From UBA1672 sp964351365 (GTDB taxonomy: Bacteria; Pseudomonadota; Alphaproteobacteria; Micavibrionales; Micavibrionaceae), in assembly GCA_964351365.1 (NCBI GenBank), contig CAYGNP010000022.1, positions 1 to 38,998 of the forward strand: a stretch of 38,998 nucleotides of DNA, given 5' to 3'. The position numbers and the translations under genes are program-made. The notes under the pieces are model-generated. The model saw only the letters and a list, made by a program, of their open reading frames with translations. It was not told the origin of the DNA and did not search any database. Positions 7,797-15,927 of this stretch are shown here, piece after piece. Numbering within the stretch: position 1 is the stretch's first letter; every line of letters starts with the position of its first letter.

Positions 7797-8147
7797 ATGA
7801 AAATCATTGCATACGCGGCGTTAGCGCTAACATTCGCAGCCGGAACGCTGGGAATAACCCACACCGCCCAAGCCCACGATTCAAATCATCACCGCGGAAA
7901 AAAAGGCGGATATCATCATCAGAACCATAAAAATGAAAGACCAAAAAAAGTAGTGATTATTTATAAAAACTACGCACCCTCACCCGTAATATATTACGGA
8001 CCAAGACGGGGACCGGCCTTCAGCCTTGGCTATATATTCGGCAGCCAAACAAAGAATCATGATCATCGTTATAAAAAACGTGACTACGGTTACCGTGATC
8101 ACGGCCATGGCCATGAAAAACACCATCACGGGAAACGCCATCACTAA
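7797..8147 (+). CDS. Secreted histidine-rich protein, possibly metal-binding
   Basis: 116 residues with an AAAGGAG ribosome-binding site about 8 bases ahead of the ATG. Residues 1-26 are a typical signal peptide (MKIIAYAALALTFAAGTLGI, cleavage after AQA). The mature part has two His-rich blocks, HDSNHHRGKKGGYHHQNHKN near its start and the terminal HGHGHEKHHHGKRHH. These flank a less biased centre (KVVIIYKNYAPSPVIYYGPR and FSLGYIFGS). Such blocks suggest binding of Zn, Ni, Cu or Co in the periplasm; this is inferred from composition only. It may be related in style to the RD-rich gene just upstream but is separated from it by a terminator. A bidirectional terminator follows. Confidence 0.8.
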   Translation: MKIIAYAALALTFAAGTLGITHTAQAHDSNHHRGKKGGYHHQNHKNERPKKVVIIYKNYAPSPVIYYGPRRGPAFSLGYIFGSQTKNHDHRYKKRDYGYRDHGHGHEKHHHGKRHH

Positions 8148-8153
8148 ACAATA

Positions 8154-8188
8154 AAAAACGCAGGCGCTATAGTTGCGTCTGCGTTTTT
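8154..8188. terminator. Bidirectional terminator between the His-rich gene and dnaA
   Basis: AAAAACGCAG (8154-8163) pairs perfectly with CTGCGTTTTT (8179-8188). The stem is extended inward by GCGC/GCGT and has a loop of about seven bases. It has a T-run on both strands, so it can end the plus-strand His-rich transcript and the minus-strand dnaA transcript that stops at 8211. Confidence 0.88.
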
Positions 8189-8210
8189 CGTCTAGGAGAT
8201 CCCCTTACAA

Positions 8211-9647
8211 TCAGCCCGTCAATGCCCGGCGCACAACTTCAACATCCTGCGCAATTTGTGCATCATCATCCATCAGCTCTTCAACTTTGCGAATCGCATG
8301 CATCACAGTGGTATGATCACGCCCACCGAACTTGCGGCCAATCTCCGGCAGCGAGCGCGCAGTAAGCAGCTTGGAGAGATACATCGCCACCTGACGCGGA
8401 CGCGCAACATCACGGGCGCGGCGCGCCGAATGCATGTCGGTCAAACGCAGATTATAATGCTCGGCCACTTTGCGCTGAATCTCATCAATCGTGATCCGGC
8501 GGTCATGCGCCCGCAAAAGATCCTGAAGAACATCTTGCGTTGATTCGAGCGTAATGTCTTGCTTGGATACATCCGCATGCGCAACGATGCGGTTCAGCGC
8601 ACCTTCAAGCTCACGAATATTCGACGTCACCTTAAGCGCAAGGAATTCCAATACACTATCAGGAACGCGCGCGCCCAATTTCTCACGCTTAGATCCCAAA
8701 ATGCCAAGACGAAGATCATAGGTAGAGGGATGAATATCCGCAACCAATCCCCACGCCAGGCGTGAGCGCAATCTCTCATCAATGCCCGTCAAATCACTCG
8801 GCGCGCGATCCGCAGAAATAACAATCTGTTTGTTCTGATCAACCAGCGCATTAAACGTATGGAAAAATTCCTCCTGCGTTGATTCTTTACCGGCAATAAA
8901 CTGCACATCATCAATCATCAGCACATCAACACTGCGGAACTGCTCTTTAAAGCTCATCGTATCATTCGCCCGCAAAGACTTCACAAACTGATACATGAAC
9001 TTCTCAGCAGAGAGATACATCACTGTCTTTTCCGGGAAATTTTCCGCTGTCGTATGTGCAATCGCATGCATCAAATGTGTTTTACCCAAACCAACACCGC
9101 CATAAATAAACAGCGGATTAAACGGAACACTCGCACTTTCAACAACGCGCCGCGCCGCCGCATGAGCAAGGGCATTGGGCTTGCCGACAACAAAGCTGTC
9201 AAAGGTAAAGCGCGCGTCAAGAGGCGAAGACACCTCGGCAATCGCCGCTTTCAAATCTTCATTCGCACTCGCCCCACGTTTAACATCGTCATTTGCGCTG
9301 GCGCTCTCATCGCAAATAGCATTTTGCACCACAACTATCTGCACACGTTTAACCTCTTGGTTCTTCTCTGTGCACATAGTGGAGATGCGCTCTGCATAAT
9401 GCGTTTGAATCCAGTCGCGCATAAAACGCGTCGGCACGGAAACTTCCATCGTTCCATGGTAATAAGCACGCAAAGTAAGGGGTTTCAGCCAGCTACGAAA
9501 AATCGCCTCGCCAAATTCCTGACGCATTTCACTGTGAACGCCGTTCCACAAAAGCTGAATTTCAGCAGTTGGCTCCAACGGCGCATCCTCAAGTGCAGCG
9601 CGATCAAACCGGGCTTGCTTGGATGGTGTACCAGTAATTTCAGACAT
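8211..9647 (-). CDS. dnaA: Chromosomal replication initiator DnaA
   Basis: About 478 residues. The ATG at 9647 (MSEITGTPSKQARF) is preferred over an in-frame upstream ATG at 9671 because AGGAGA stands six bases before it. Domain I is followed by a variable linker. The AAA+ domain begins with FDSFVVGKPNALAHAAA and carries Walker A GGVGLGKTHLMHAI, Walker B VLMIDDVQFIAGKE and the arginine-containing segment GIDERLRSRLAWGL. The C-terminal DNA-binding domain has the signature ARPRQVAMYLSKLLTARSLP and GGRDHTTVMHAIRKVEEL. It binds DnaA boxes at the origin and opens DNA. It is monocistronic between a terminator on one side and rpsT on the other. Confidence 0.98.
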   Translation of the reverse strand: MSEITGTPSKQARFDRAALEDAPLEPTAEIQLLWNGVHSEMRQEFGEAIFRSWLKPLTLRAYYHGTMEVSVPTRFMRDWIQTHYAERISTMCTEKNQEVKRVQIVVVQNAICDESASANDDVKRGASANEDLKAAIAEVSSPLDARFTFDSFVVGKPNALAHAAARRVVESASVPFNPLFIYGGVGLGKTHLMHAIAHTTAENFPEKTVMYLSAEKFMYQFVKSLRANDTMSFKEQFRSVDVLMIDDVQFIAGKESTQEEFFHTFNALVDQNKQIVISADRAPSDLTGIDERLRSRLAWGLVADIHPSTYDLRLGILGSKREKLGARVPDSVLEFLALKVTSNIRELEGALNRIVAHADVSKQDITLESTQDVLQDLLRAHDRRITIDEIQRKVAEHYNLRLTDMHSARRARDVARPRQVAMYLSKLLTARSLPEIGRKFGGRDHTTVMHAIRKVEELMDDDAQIAQDVEVVRRALTG

Positions 9648-10117
9648 TTTTTCTCTCCTATTGATAAGCATTATTTATAGTATTTTCTTATATGTATTTA
9701 CGCAGAGTATGTAGGCGTCCAAAAAAGTTCTTCTCTAATACACCTTCAAACAAGTACTCAAAATCAGGATGCAAAAATATTTTGCGAAAATGAGATTATT
9801 CGCACTAAATCTTTACAAATCTGTCTTTTTTAGAAAATCAGGAGAAAGCTACAAAACACATATGCTTTAACTTCCTGCGATTTTTCCCTAACTCAAAAAA
9901 GCTTTCTCCAAAGCTTTTTAATGACATCAACCGAGCTCAAACAAGAATTGCTCTTAAGCTAAAAAAATGTCAAAACATCTTACGACTTTTAATTCCTCAA
10001 TTTGTCTCGATGATTGAAAAAGACTACACCAAAATTTCATCCATACGCAATAAGAACAAATCATAAACTTGAAAAAAGAAATTTTCGAACAAAAACCGGA
10101 AACCCGCACAAAATAAA
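9648..10117. other. AT-rich non-coding region upstream of dnaA, with an inverted repeat
   Basis: About 470 bases with no credible gene. It should contain the dnaA promoter and leader. I see no consensus DnaA box (TTATCCACA) on either strand, so I do not call an origin. A perfect 10-base inverted repeat is present: GGAGAAAGCT at 9841-9850 and AGCTTTCTCC at 9900-9909, with a 49-base interval. Several A- and T-tracts give the region a bent, easily melted character. Confidence 0.6.
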
Positions 10118-10140
10118 GCCTTTGCAACGGGTGCAAAGGC
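10118..10140 (-). terminator. Rho-independent terminator of rpsT
   Basis: Read on the minus strand, GCCTTTGCA and TGCAAAGGC form a 9-base stem with a short CCCGT-type loop, followed by TTTATTTTG. It lies about 50 bases beyond the rpsT stop and separates it from dnaA. Confidence 0.88.
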
Positions 10141-10192
10141 AATAAAAATCAACATTTTCATAGAGGTAGATACGAAACTTAAACGCTCAAAA

Positions 10193-10456
10193 TTATGCTA
10201 GAGCTTTAATACGAGCGCTCAAACGAGACAACTTTCTAGACACGGTGTTTTTGTGCAAAATGCCTTTCGAAACACACTTCTGCAATTCAGGCTGAGCAAG
10301 CCTTAGCGCCGCCTGCGCACCCTGCGCGTTACCAGCCAAAATTTCCGTTTCAACCTTTTTTACAAAGGTACGCATACGGCTACGTCTTGTTTTGTTAATA
10401 ACTGCGCGCTTATCATTGCGACGTACACGTTTTTTTGCTGATTCATGATTTGCCAT
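10193..10456 (-). CDS. rpsT: 30S ribosomal protein S20
   Basis: 87 residues, normal length, beginning MANHESAKKRVRRNDKRAVI, a typical S20 start, and continuing NKTRRSRMRTFVKKVE, LRLAQPELQKCVSKGILHKNTVSRKLSRLS. It is a basic, three-helix 16S rRNA-binding protein of the small subunit. Position next to dnaA is the usual alphaproteobacterial arrangement. A good promoter lies 140 bases upstream and a terminator downstream, so it is probably transcribed alone with a leader of about 135 bases; S20 represses its own translation in E. coli. Confidence 0.97.
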   Translation of the reverse strand: MANHESAKKRVRRNDKRAVINKTRRSRMRTFVKKVETEILAGNAQGAQAALRLAQPELQKCVSKGILHKNTVSRKLSRLSARIKALA

Positions 10457-10597
10457 TTTTAAACCTTTTCAAAACCTTATTTGTATCTCTTAACCGTCAT
10501 CTCATGCACAATGTTATACTCAAATTCATCCACAGGACTACAATCCTAACATCTGCATTTCCTGTCTTAATCTCTTCAAGTCAGGCAACGAAGCGAA

Positions 10598-10627
10598 GTA
10601 TTACGCGTTTAAAGGCCACTTTGTCAA
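10598..10627 (-). promoter_or_regulatory. Promoter of rpsT
   Basis: On the minus strand a perfect TTGACA (10622-10627), an 18-base spacer and TAATAC (10598-10603). The start site would be near 10591, leaving a leader of about 135 bases that includes a TGTGGATGA stretch near 10520-10528, one mismatch from a DnaA box. Confidence 0.7.
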
Positions 10628-10649
10628 GCGTTTCATTGTCTAAAACGAA

Positions 10650-11480
10650 TCATTTTTGACAGGCCGGACAGTAATAGGTCGAGCGCCCTGCCTGAACGAT
10701 TCTCACAATCTGCGAATCACAGCCCGAAGAAACACAGGCCGCCCCTTCTTTGTCATAAACGCAGAACTGATACTGAAAATACCCAAGCCCCCCATCGGTA
10801 TGCTGATAATCCCGAAGCGTGCTCCCCCCCGCTTCAATAGCCTTATTCAATACATTCTTGCAGGCCGCGACCAAAGCCGAACATTCCGCGAGGCTCAAAC
10901 CCCCGCAGGGTCGGCTCGGATGCACCCCACAAGCAAAAAGGGCTTCACACACATAAATATTAGCCAAACCCGCAACAACCCGCTGATCCAGCAACGCCGT
11001 CTTAATCGGTGTTTTCTTGCCTTTTAAGGCCCTGGCCAGATCTTCCCCCAACCACCGCCCCAAAGGCTCCGGCCCCATGGCAGAAAAAGGGGCCTCGCCC
11101 CGCCAATCAGTGCTCTGCGTGTAATATAACATGCCAAAACGCCGCGGATCTTCAAACACAAAGCGCGTATAACCCTCCATGGTAAAAAGAACATGGTCAT
11201 GAGGACGCGCCGTATAGACCATCTCCGGGGGAAATATACGCACCCGCCCGGACATCCCCAAATGCAGAACCAGCCTCGGCCCACCGCTCATCTCAAGGAT
11301 AATATACTTACCCCGGCGCGTAAGCCCCTCAATCACGCGCCCGCTGACCTGCTGCCCAAAATCCTGCTGCACCGGCACACGTAAATCATATCTGTTGATC
11401 TGAACGGCGTCCACACGACGCCCCAACACAGCGCCCTCAATACCCCGGCGCACGGTTTCAACCTCAGGAAGCTCGGGCAT
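10650..11480 (-). CDS. mutM: Formamidopyrimidine-DNA glycosylase
   Basis: 276 residues. The mature N-terminus PELPEVETVRRG provides the catalytic Pro2 and Glu3; K58 in RRGKYIILE is the conserved beta-lysine. The helix-two-turns-helix region is present (LLDQRVVAGLANIYVCEALF). The C-terminal zinc finger reads C-x4-C-x16-C-x2-C (ACVSSGC ... YYCPACQK), and the spacing with four residues in the first pair is usual in alphaproteobacterial Fpg. The enzyme removes 8-oxoguanine and formamidopyrimidines. It lies 14 bases upstream of nothing coding on its left except the rpsT promoter; on its right the next gene ends 14 bases before its start, so the two are probably co-transcribed. Confidence 0.97.
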   Translation of the reverse strand: MPELPEVETVRRGIEGAVLGRRVDAVQINRYDLRVPVQQDFGQQVSGRVIEGLTRRGKYIILEMSGGPRLVLHLGMSGRVRIFPPEMVYTARPHDHVLFTMEGYTRFVFEDPRRFGMLYYTQSTDWRGEAPFSAMGPEPLGRWLGEDLARALKGKKTPIKTALLDQRVVAGLANIYVCEALFACGVHPSRPCGGLSLAECSALVAACKNVLNKAIEAGGSTLRDYQHTDGGLGYFQYQFCVYDKEGAACVSSGCDSQIVRIVQAGRSTYYCPACQK

Positions 11481-11494
11481 CTCTTATACCATCT

Positions 11495-12154
11495 CTACTG
11501 AGCAGGCAAAAACCGCAGAACCGGCGCTCCAGCATAATCGGCAAACAAAAACAGAGGGTGCACAGCCTTAACCAGAATATCCTCCTCCGGCGCGATAAAG
11601 TGCAAATCAGGCGCCCCGCTCTCCTTCAGCAGAAAAATATCAAACGGACGCATCGTTAAAACCTTATAGGAAACGCCTTGGATAGCTTGCGGCTCACCCG
11701 CCTCAGCTGAGGGCGTCAGGCTTAACAACCCGGTTGACTCATCATATGCAAAAGAGCCACGTGAATATTTTCTGACTGCCCCTTGCGGATCTTGCGTAAA
11801 GATAATTTCAAACGAATCATTATCCCCAAACACAATCTCTGCAACTGCGTTTTCACCAAAGCGCGTAAACCACCGACCAGAAATCTCGGATCCTTTGGGA
11901 GCAACCATAGAGGTCTTTTTCACAGGTAACTTAGCCTGAATACCGCTCTGCACAACAGAAGCTTGCGAAGGCTGCGAAACATCGACCTCGACAGACCCTT
12001 TATCAAAATGTGAGAAAATAAGATACAGAAAAACCACACCGGCGAAAATCCCCGCAAACCCCATCGCCACCAAAACCGGCGCATTGGTATAGACGCCTTG
12101 CTGCGACTTTCCACGCAGATTGGTCATTTTCGTCTTCATCATCTTGGCTTTCAT
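11495..12154 (-). CDS. Single-pass membrane protein of unknown function
   Basis: About 219 residues from the ATG at 12154 (a GTG at 12163 would add three). A basic N-terminus (KAKMMKTKMTNLRGKSQQ) is followed by one transmembrane helix (about residues 28-46, VLVAMGFAGIFAGVVFLYLI). The rest would be periplasmic: a Ser/Val-rich linker, then a compact domain starting ISGRWFTRFGENAVAEIVFG, which looks like an all-beta fold. I do not recognise a family. It precedes mutM by 14 bases and is probably in the same transcript. An orphan minus-strand terminator lies about 70 bases upstream of its start. Confidence 0.65.
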   Translation of the reverse strand: MKAKMMKTKMTNLRGKSQQGVYTNAPVLVAMGFAGIFAGVVFLYLIFSHFDKGSVEVDVSQPSQASVVQSGIQAKLPVKKTSMVAPKGSEISGRWFTRFGENAVAEIVFGDNDSFEIIFTQDPQGAVRKYSRGSFAYDESTGLLSLTPSAEAGEPQAIQGVSYKVLTMRPFDIFLLKESGAPDLHFIAPEEDILVKAVHPLFLFADYAGAPVLRFLPAQ

Positions 12155-12221
12155 GACGCACACATTCTCTTAAGGGCTTTGACACGCTGCAATCATAGAA
12201 TTTTACATTGCCCTGCGCAAG

Positions 12222-12253
12222 AAAAAGCCGATCTGATATAAAATCAGACCGGC
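12222..12253 (-). terminator. Orphan minus-strand terminator
   Basis: On the minus strand GCCG-x-TCTGAT-type arms (12243-12253 with 12227-12237, ten pairs and one mismatch, loop of five) are followed by TTTTTC. No minus-strand gene lies upstream of it in the window; the next gene is on the plus strand. It may be left over from a gene lost from this spot, insulate the 12154 gene, or act as a leader attenuator. Confidence 0.6.
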
Positions 12254-12330
12254 CTACACAGTAAAATGGCTGTAAAAAAGAGAGAGTTTTCAACCACGAT
12301 AACCACACCTAACAAAGAAAAGGATTTATC

Positions 12331-12348
12331 TCAACATAATAATGTTGA
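12331..12348. promoter_or_regulatory. Perfect palindrome, possible operator for the XRE regulator
   Basis: TCAACAT-AATA-ATGTTGA is a perfect 7-base inverted repeat with a 4-base centre. It lies 115 bases ahead of the XRE gene in an AT-rich non-coding stretch. Dimeric XRE proteins commonly bind sites of this size and repress their own gene. The link is inferred from position only. Confidence 0.35.
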
Positions 12349-12462
12349 TTTTATGCACAAAAAGCTATCAAAAAATAATTTGAGGAGTAGAAGTTACTGG
12401 ACAATCACAGAAACATTAGGCTATAACACACATCATTATGAAATTAAGAATAAGAAGCAGCT

Positions 12463-13128
12463 ATGCCCACAATTGAACAAATACGCGCCGCCCGCGCCCT
12501 ACTTGGCTGGAGCCAGGGCGATCTGGCCGACCACGCAGGCCTCTCACAGACAGGCATCGCGCGCATCGAAAACGGAACCAACCATCCAAACTCCACAACA
12601 TTGGAGAAAATCCGCACTGCCTTCGATAAGGCTGATGTAGAATTCATCGAAGAAAGCGGCGTTAAAAAACGCACTGGCGAAGTGCGAACCTTAAGCGGAC
12701 CAAACGCCATGAGCGATTTTTTAGATGACGTCTACGAAACAGCCGTAATCCATGGTACCCCAGAAAAACCAACAGAAATTTTTCTTTCAAACGTCGTGCA
12801 CCAAAACTGGATCACATGGATGGGTGAACAAAAATGGAAAACCCATACAGAGCGCATGATCAAAGATAAAGATATAATGGACGTTAGAATCATCATCAAG
12901 GCCGGAGATAAAAACTTTCCCGCTCAAAATTACGCAAAATATAAATGGATCAAAGAAGAGTTTTTTAACGAAAAATCTATCTACTCTTATCATGACAGGC
13001 TGGCATTTTTAAATTTCAGGCCTGAAGGCGTCATTGTTAACATCATGAAGCAATCTGATTTCGCCAAAGGCTATCGTGATCTCTTTCTAATTGCGTGGGA
13101 TACAGTTGCCACACCAGTGAGCAAATAA
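12463..13128 (+). CDS. XRE-family helix-turn-helix regulator with a C-terminal sensor-like domain
   Basis: 221 residues. Residues 1-60 are a Cro/CI-type HTH: IRAARALLGWSQGDLADHAG, then LSQTGIARIENGTNHPNSTTLEKIRTAF. Residues ~85-221 form a separate domain (TEIFLSNVVHQNWITWMGEQ, DIMDVRIIIKAGD, FLNFRPEGVIVNIMKQSDFA, YRDLFLIAWDTV). Its pattern resembles the phospholipase-D-like effector domain found in some TrmB-type regulators, without catalytic HKD motifs; this is tentative. It is followed after only two bases by a methyltransferase, so the pair is one operon. A palindrome upstream may be its operator. No obvious phage or transposon gene is nearby. Confidence 0.8.
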   Translation: MPTIEQIRAARALLGWSQGDLADHAGLSQTGIARIENGTNHPNSTTLEKIRTAFDKADVEFIEESGVKKRTGEVRTLSGPNAMSDFLDDVYETAVIHGTPEKPTEIFLSNVVHQNWITWMGEQKWKTHTERMIKDKDIMDVRIIIKAGDKNFPAQNYAKYKWIKEEFFNEKSIYSYHDRLAFLNFRPEGVIVNIMKQSDFAKGYRDLFLIAWDTVATPVSK

Positions 13129-13130
13129 AC

Positions 13131-14030
13131 ATGAGAACCTCTGAAAAACCCGCAAAACCTGATCGTATGGAGATTGAAGCGGCATGGGCGGTCGTCAGAG
13201 GCATGCTCAAAACCGTAGGAGTGCCCGATGCGGAGTTAGACCAAATGACAGGGATCATCTCGGCTAATTCCAGAAGAAAAAAAGCAGGCGTATGGGACAA
13301 AACCTATGCCGAACGTGGCCATGTCTGGGGTGATGGCCCATGCCGTTGTGCAACCGAATTTTTTAAGATTTTTGCTGAGGAAAAAGGACTAAAAATCGTT
13401 GAAATAGGCTCTGGATATGGACGAACAGCAAGAGCAATCGCCGAACATCCTGCCAATCATGAATATATTGGCTTTGACACCTCTCCTGTTGGCGCAATCA
13501 AGGCACAGGCCGCACTGTCAGAGTCTGGTTCAAAAACATCTCATATCATTGCTGCCGATCTTCGCGACATCCCTCTAAAAGAACAGTCTACTGATGTCGT
13601 AATCAGCCACCGCACACTTCATCTCATGAGCCCTAAAGACGCTAAAGAAACTATTCAAACAGCACACTCAATATTAAATGAGAATGGCATACTCTGCCTC
13701 TCAACAAGAAGCTTTGGTGATTTCAAAGATGAAGAAATGAGCTGGATCAATAAAGAAAAAGGTGTGGCTGAATATAATAAGAGACCTGGCCACATCATAA
13801 ACTTTTACGACAAAGAATCCCTTTATCAACTGCTAGAAGAAAGCGGATTTGTTGATATTAGGATTACAGCAGTTGAAGAAATCGAATCACTAGATAACCC
13901 GGGAAATGTAGAAGGCAAGCCCGTAATGACACAGCTTCTCATGGTCGTTGCCAGAAAACCGACTGCTTTAGAACTTGCATATGATCAACTTTATCGTGAG
14001 GACAATACTCCTCAAGCAACCTTCGGCTAA
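13131..14030 (+). CDS. Class I SAM-dependent methyltransferase, partner of the XRE gene
   Basis: About 299 residues from the ATG at 13131; an upstream start at 13095 would overlap the XRE gene by 34 bases and is not needed. An N-terminal helical part of ~90 residues precedes a Rossmann methyltransferase core: motif I KIVEIGSGYGRTARAIA, motif II YIGFDTSP, the acidic AADLRDIP, motif IV DVVISHRTLHLM, and motif V-like ILNENGILCLSTRSFGD. It resembles TehB/UbiE-type small-molecule methyltransferases; the substrate cannot be read from sequence. With the two-base gap, the XRE protein probably controls it, perhaps sensing its substrate. A terminator follows. Confidence 0.82.
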   Translation: MRTSEKPAKPDRMEIEAAWAVVRGMLKTVGVPDAELDQMTGIISANSRRKKAGVWDKTYAERGHVWGDGPCRCATEFFKIFAEEKGLKIVEIGSGYGRTARAIAEHPANHEYIGFDTSPVGAIKAQAALSESGSKTSHIIAADLRDIPLKEQSTDVVISHRTLHLMSPKDAKETIQTAHSILNENGILCLSTRSFGDFKDEEMSWINKEKGVAEYNKRPGHIINFYDKESLYQLLEESGFVDIRITAVEEIESLDNPGNVEGKPVMTQLLMVVARKPTALELAYDQLYREDNTPQATFG

Positions 14031-14063
14031 TCTGAAAAATCAAAACCCCACACACCCAACAAA

Positions 14064-14090
14064 AAAGCCCCATCACTGCGACGGGGCTTT
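14064..14090 (+). terminator. Terminator of the XRE-methyltransferase operon
   Basis: AAAGCCCC (14064-14071) pairs with GGGGCTTT (14083-14090) around an 11-base loop, followed by CATTATTTT. It lies 34 bases beyond the methyltransferase stop. Confidence 0.75.
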
Positions 14091-14119
14091 CATTATTTTA
14101 AATGGATAAAAGAGCACAG

Positions 14120-14227
14120 TTAAAATGGAAGATTTTGCGGGCTGGCTTGGCGAATAAAGCGAAGTTTACATTTATCGTAAACGAGCTGCAATTCAACGCA
14201 GTCCAGCACGCAAAAGAACCATTTTAA
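14120..14227. repeat. Long imperfect palindromic element abutting the groEL stop codon
   Basis: Outer arms TTAAAATGG (14120-14128) and CCATTTTAA (14219-14227), then TTTTGCG/CGCAAAA and GCTGG/CCAGC, enclose a central hairpin GTTTAC (14164-14169)-ATTTATC-GTAAAC (14177-14182). The outer arm ends one base before the groEL stop. Its inner part shares the layout TGGC-n2-GG ... GCGAA-hairpin-GAGC with the element after groES, so both belong to one family. It may stabilise the mRNA 3' end or terminate transcription. Confidence 0.75.
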
Positions 14228-14228
14228 A

Positions 14229-15875
14229 TTACATCATGCCGCCCATACCGCCCATGCCGCCCATGCCACCGGCGCTTGCGCCTGCAGAATCATTGGATGG
14301 AACGTCAGTGATAATCGCCTCGGTTGTAATCAACAGGCCTGCAACAGACGCCGCATCCTGCAACGCCGTGCGCACAACCTTGGCTGGGTCGATAATACCG
14401 GCCTTCACCATATCGGTATATTTGCCTTCTTGAGCATCAAAACCGTAGTTAGTGTCCTTCTGCTCCAGAAGCTTACCGATAATAACCGAGCCTTCTTCCC
14501 CTGCATTCTGGCAGATCTGGAAGATCGGCGCGCGCAAGGCACGTTTGATAATTTCAATACCAACATTCTGGTCTTCATTATCGCCCTGAAGCTTCTCCAG
14601 CGCACGTCCTGCATAAAGCAAAGCTGTACCGCCGCCGGCAACAATGCCTTCTTCAACGGCTGCGCGTGTTGCATGAAGCGCATCATCAACGCGGTCTTTG
14701 CGTTCCTTGACTTCCACTTCCGTGATACCGCCAACGCGAAGAACAGCAACCCCGCCAGAGAGCTTAGCCAAACGCTCCTGCAGTTTTTCCTTATCGTAAT
14801 CAGAAGATGTTTCCTCGATTTGCGCTTTGATTTGCTTGCAACGCGCTTCGATTTCTTTCTTCTTGCCTGCACCATCAACAACAGTTGTGTCATCTTTGGT
14901 GATAGAGACTTTCTTCGCTGTTCCCAGCATATCGATTGTCACATTCTCAAGCTTGATGCCAAGATCCTCGCTGATCACCTGACCACCGGTCAAAATCGCC
15001 ATGTCTTCGAGCATCGCTTTGCGGCGATCACCAAATCCTGGCGCCTTAACAGCAGCGATTTTCAAACCGCCACGCAGCTTGTTGACCACCAAAGTCGCAA
15101 GAGCTTCGCCCTCAACATCTTCGGCAACGATCAAAAGCGGACGGCCGGACTGCACCACCGCCTCAAGAATAGGCAACATGGATTGCAGATTAGACAGCTT
15201 GCTCTCATGCAGCAGGATGTAAGGGTTTTCAAGATTGCACTGCATCTTGTCCGCATCGGTGATGAAATAAGGCGAGAGATAACCGCGGTCAAACTGCATG
15301 CCTTCAACAACTTCAAGCTCGTTATTGAGCGCCTTGGCTTCTTCAACGGTAATCACGCCTTCATTACCAACGCGTTCCATCGCCTCGGCAATCATCGCAC
15401 CGATTTCCTTCTCGCCATTGGCAGAGATGGTTCCGATCTGCTTGATCTCGTCATTGCTTTTCACGTTTTTCGCGCGCTTGGCAATATCTTCAACCACAGC
15501 AATAACAGCCTTGTCGATACCGCGTTTCAAATCCATCGGATTACGTCCCGCAGAAACCGCCTTAACGCCTTCACGAACAATCGCTTGCGCCAAAACAGTC
15601 GCTGTTGTCGTACCATCACCGGAGTGATCATTGGCTTTAGAAGCCACCTCGCGGATCAACTGCGCGCCGATATTCTGGCGGGCATCCTTCAACTCGATTT
15701 CCTTGGCAACAGACACACCGTCTTTAGTTGTGCGCGGCGCGCCAAATGATTTTTGAATAACAACGTTACGCCCTTTGGGGCCCAAAGTCACTTTTACGGC
15801 ATTGGCAATAATGTCAACGCCTTTCAGCAGCTCTTCACGAGCCTCTTCCTGAAATAACACATCCTTAGCAGTCAT
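14229..15875 (-). CDS. groEL: Chaperonin GroEL (60 kDa)
   Basis: 548 residues, beginning MTAKDVLFQEEAREELLKGV and ending in the GGM repeat tail GMGGMGGMGGMM. VTLGPKGRNVV and the ATP-binding GDGTTTATVLAQ are present, as are EVVEGMQFDRGYLSPYF in the apical part and RVGGITEVEVKERKDRVDDA in the intermediate domain, and YGFDAQEGKYTDMVKAGI. It forms double seven-membered rings that fold proteins with GroES. It follows groES after about 150 bases, which contain a palindromic element, and another such element directly follows its stop. Confidence 0.99.
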   Translation of the reverse strand: MTAKDVLFQEEAREELLKGVDIIANAVKVTLGPKGRNVVIQKSFGAPRTTKDGVSVAKEIELKDARQNIGAQLIREVASKANDHSGDGTTTATVLAQAIVREGVKAVSAGRNPMDLKRGIDKAVIAVVEDIAKRAKNVKSNDEIKQIGTISANGEKEIGAMIAEAMERVGNEGVITVEEAKALNNELEVVEGMQFDRGYLSPYFITDADKMQCNLENPYILLHESKLSNLQSMLPILEAVVQSGRPLLIVAEDVEGEALATLVVNKLRGGLKIAAVKAPGFGDRRKAMLEDMAILTGGQVISEDLGIKLENVTIDMLGTAKKVSITKDDTTVVDGAGKKKEIEARCKQIKAQIEETSSDYDKEKLQERLAKLSGGVAVLRVGGITEVEVKERKDRVDDALHATRAAVEEGIVAGGGTALLYAGRALEKLQGDNEDQNVGIEIIKRALRAPIFQICQNAGEEGSVIIGKLLEQKDTNYGFDAQEGKYTDMVKAGIIDPAKVVRTALQDAASVAGLLITTEAIITDVPSNDSAGASAGGMGGMGGMGGMM

Positions 15876-15927
15876 AATTTTTCTCCTTTAAAGAAAATTT
15901 CAAATTTAAATTTTTAAGTTAGTTAGC

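Noticed and set aside
9648..10192. Replication origin next to dnaA
   Set aside because: No cluster of DnaA boxes on either strand; only one near-match was seen, inside the rpsT leader at about 10520. A skew plot of the whole chromosome would be needed.
12266..12640. Plus-strand 124-residue frame starting MAVKKREFSTTITT
   Set aside because: Its second half overlaps the XRE gene in another frame and has shadow composition; the first half has no family likeness.
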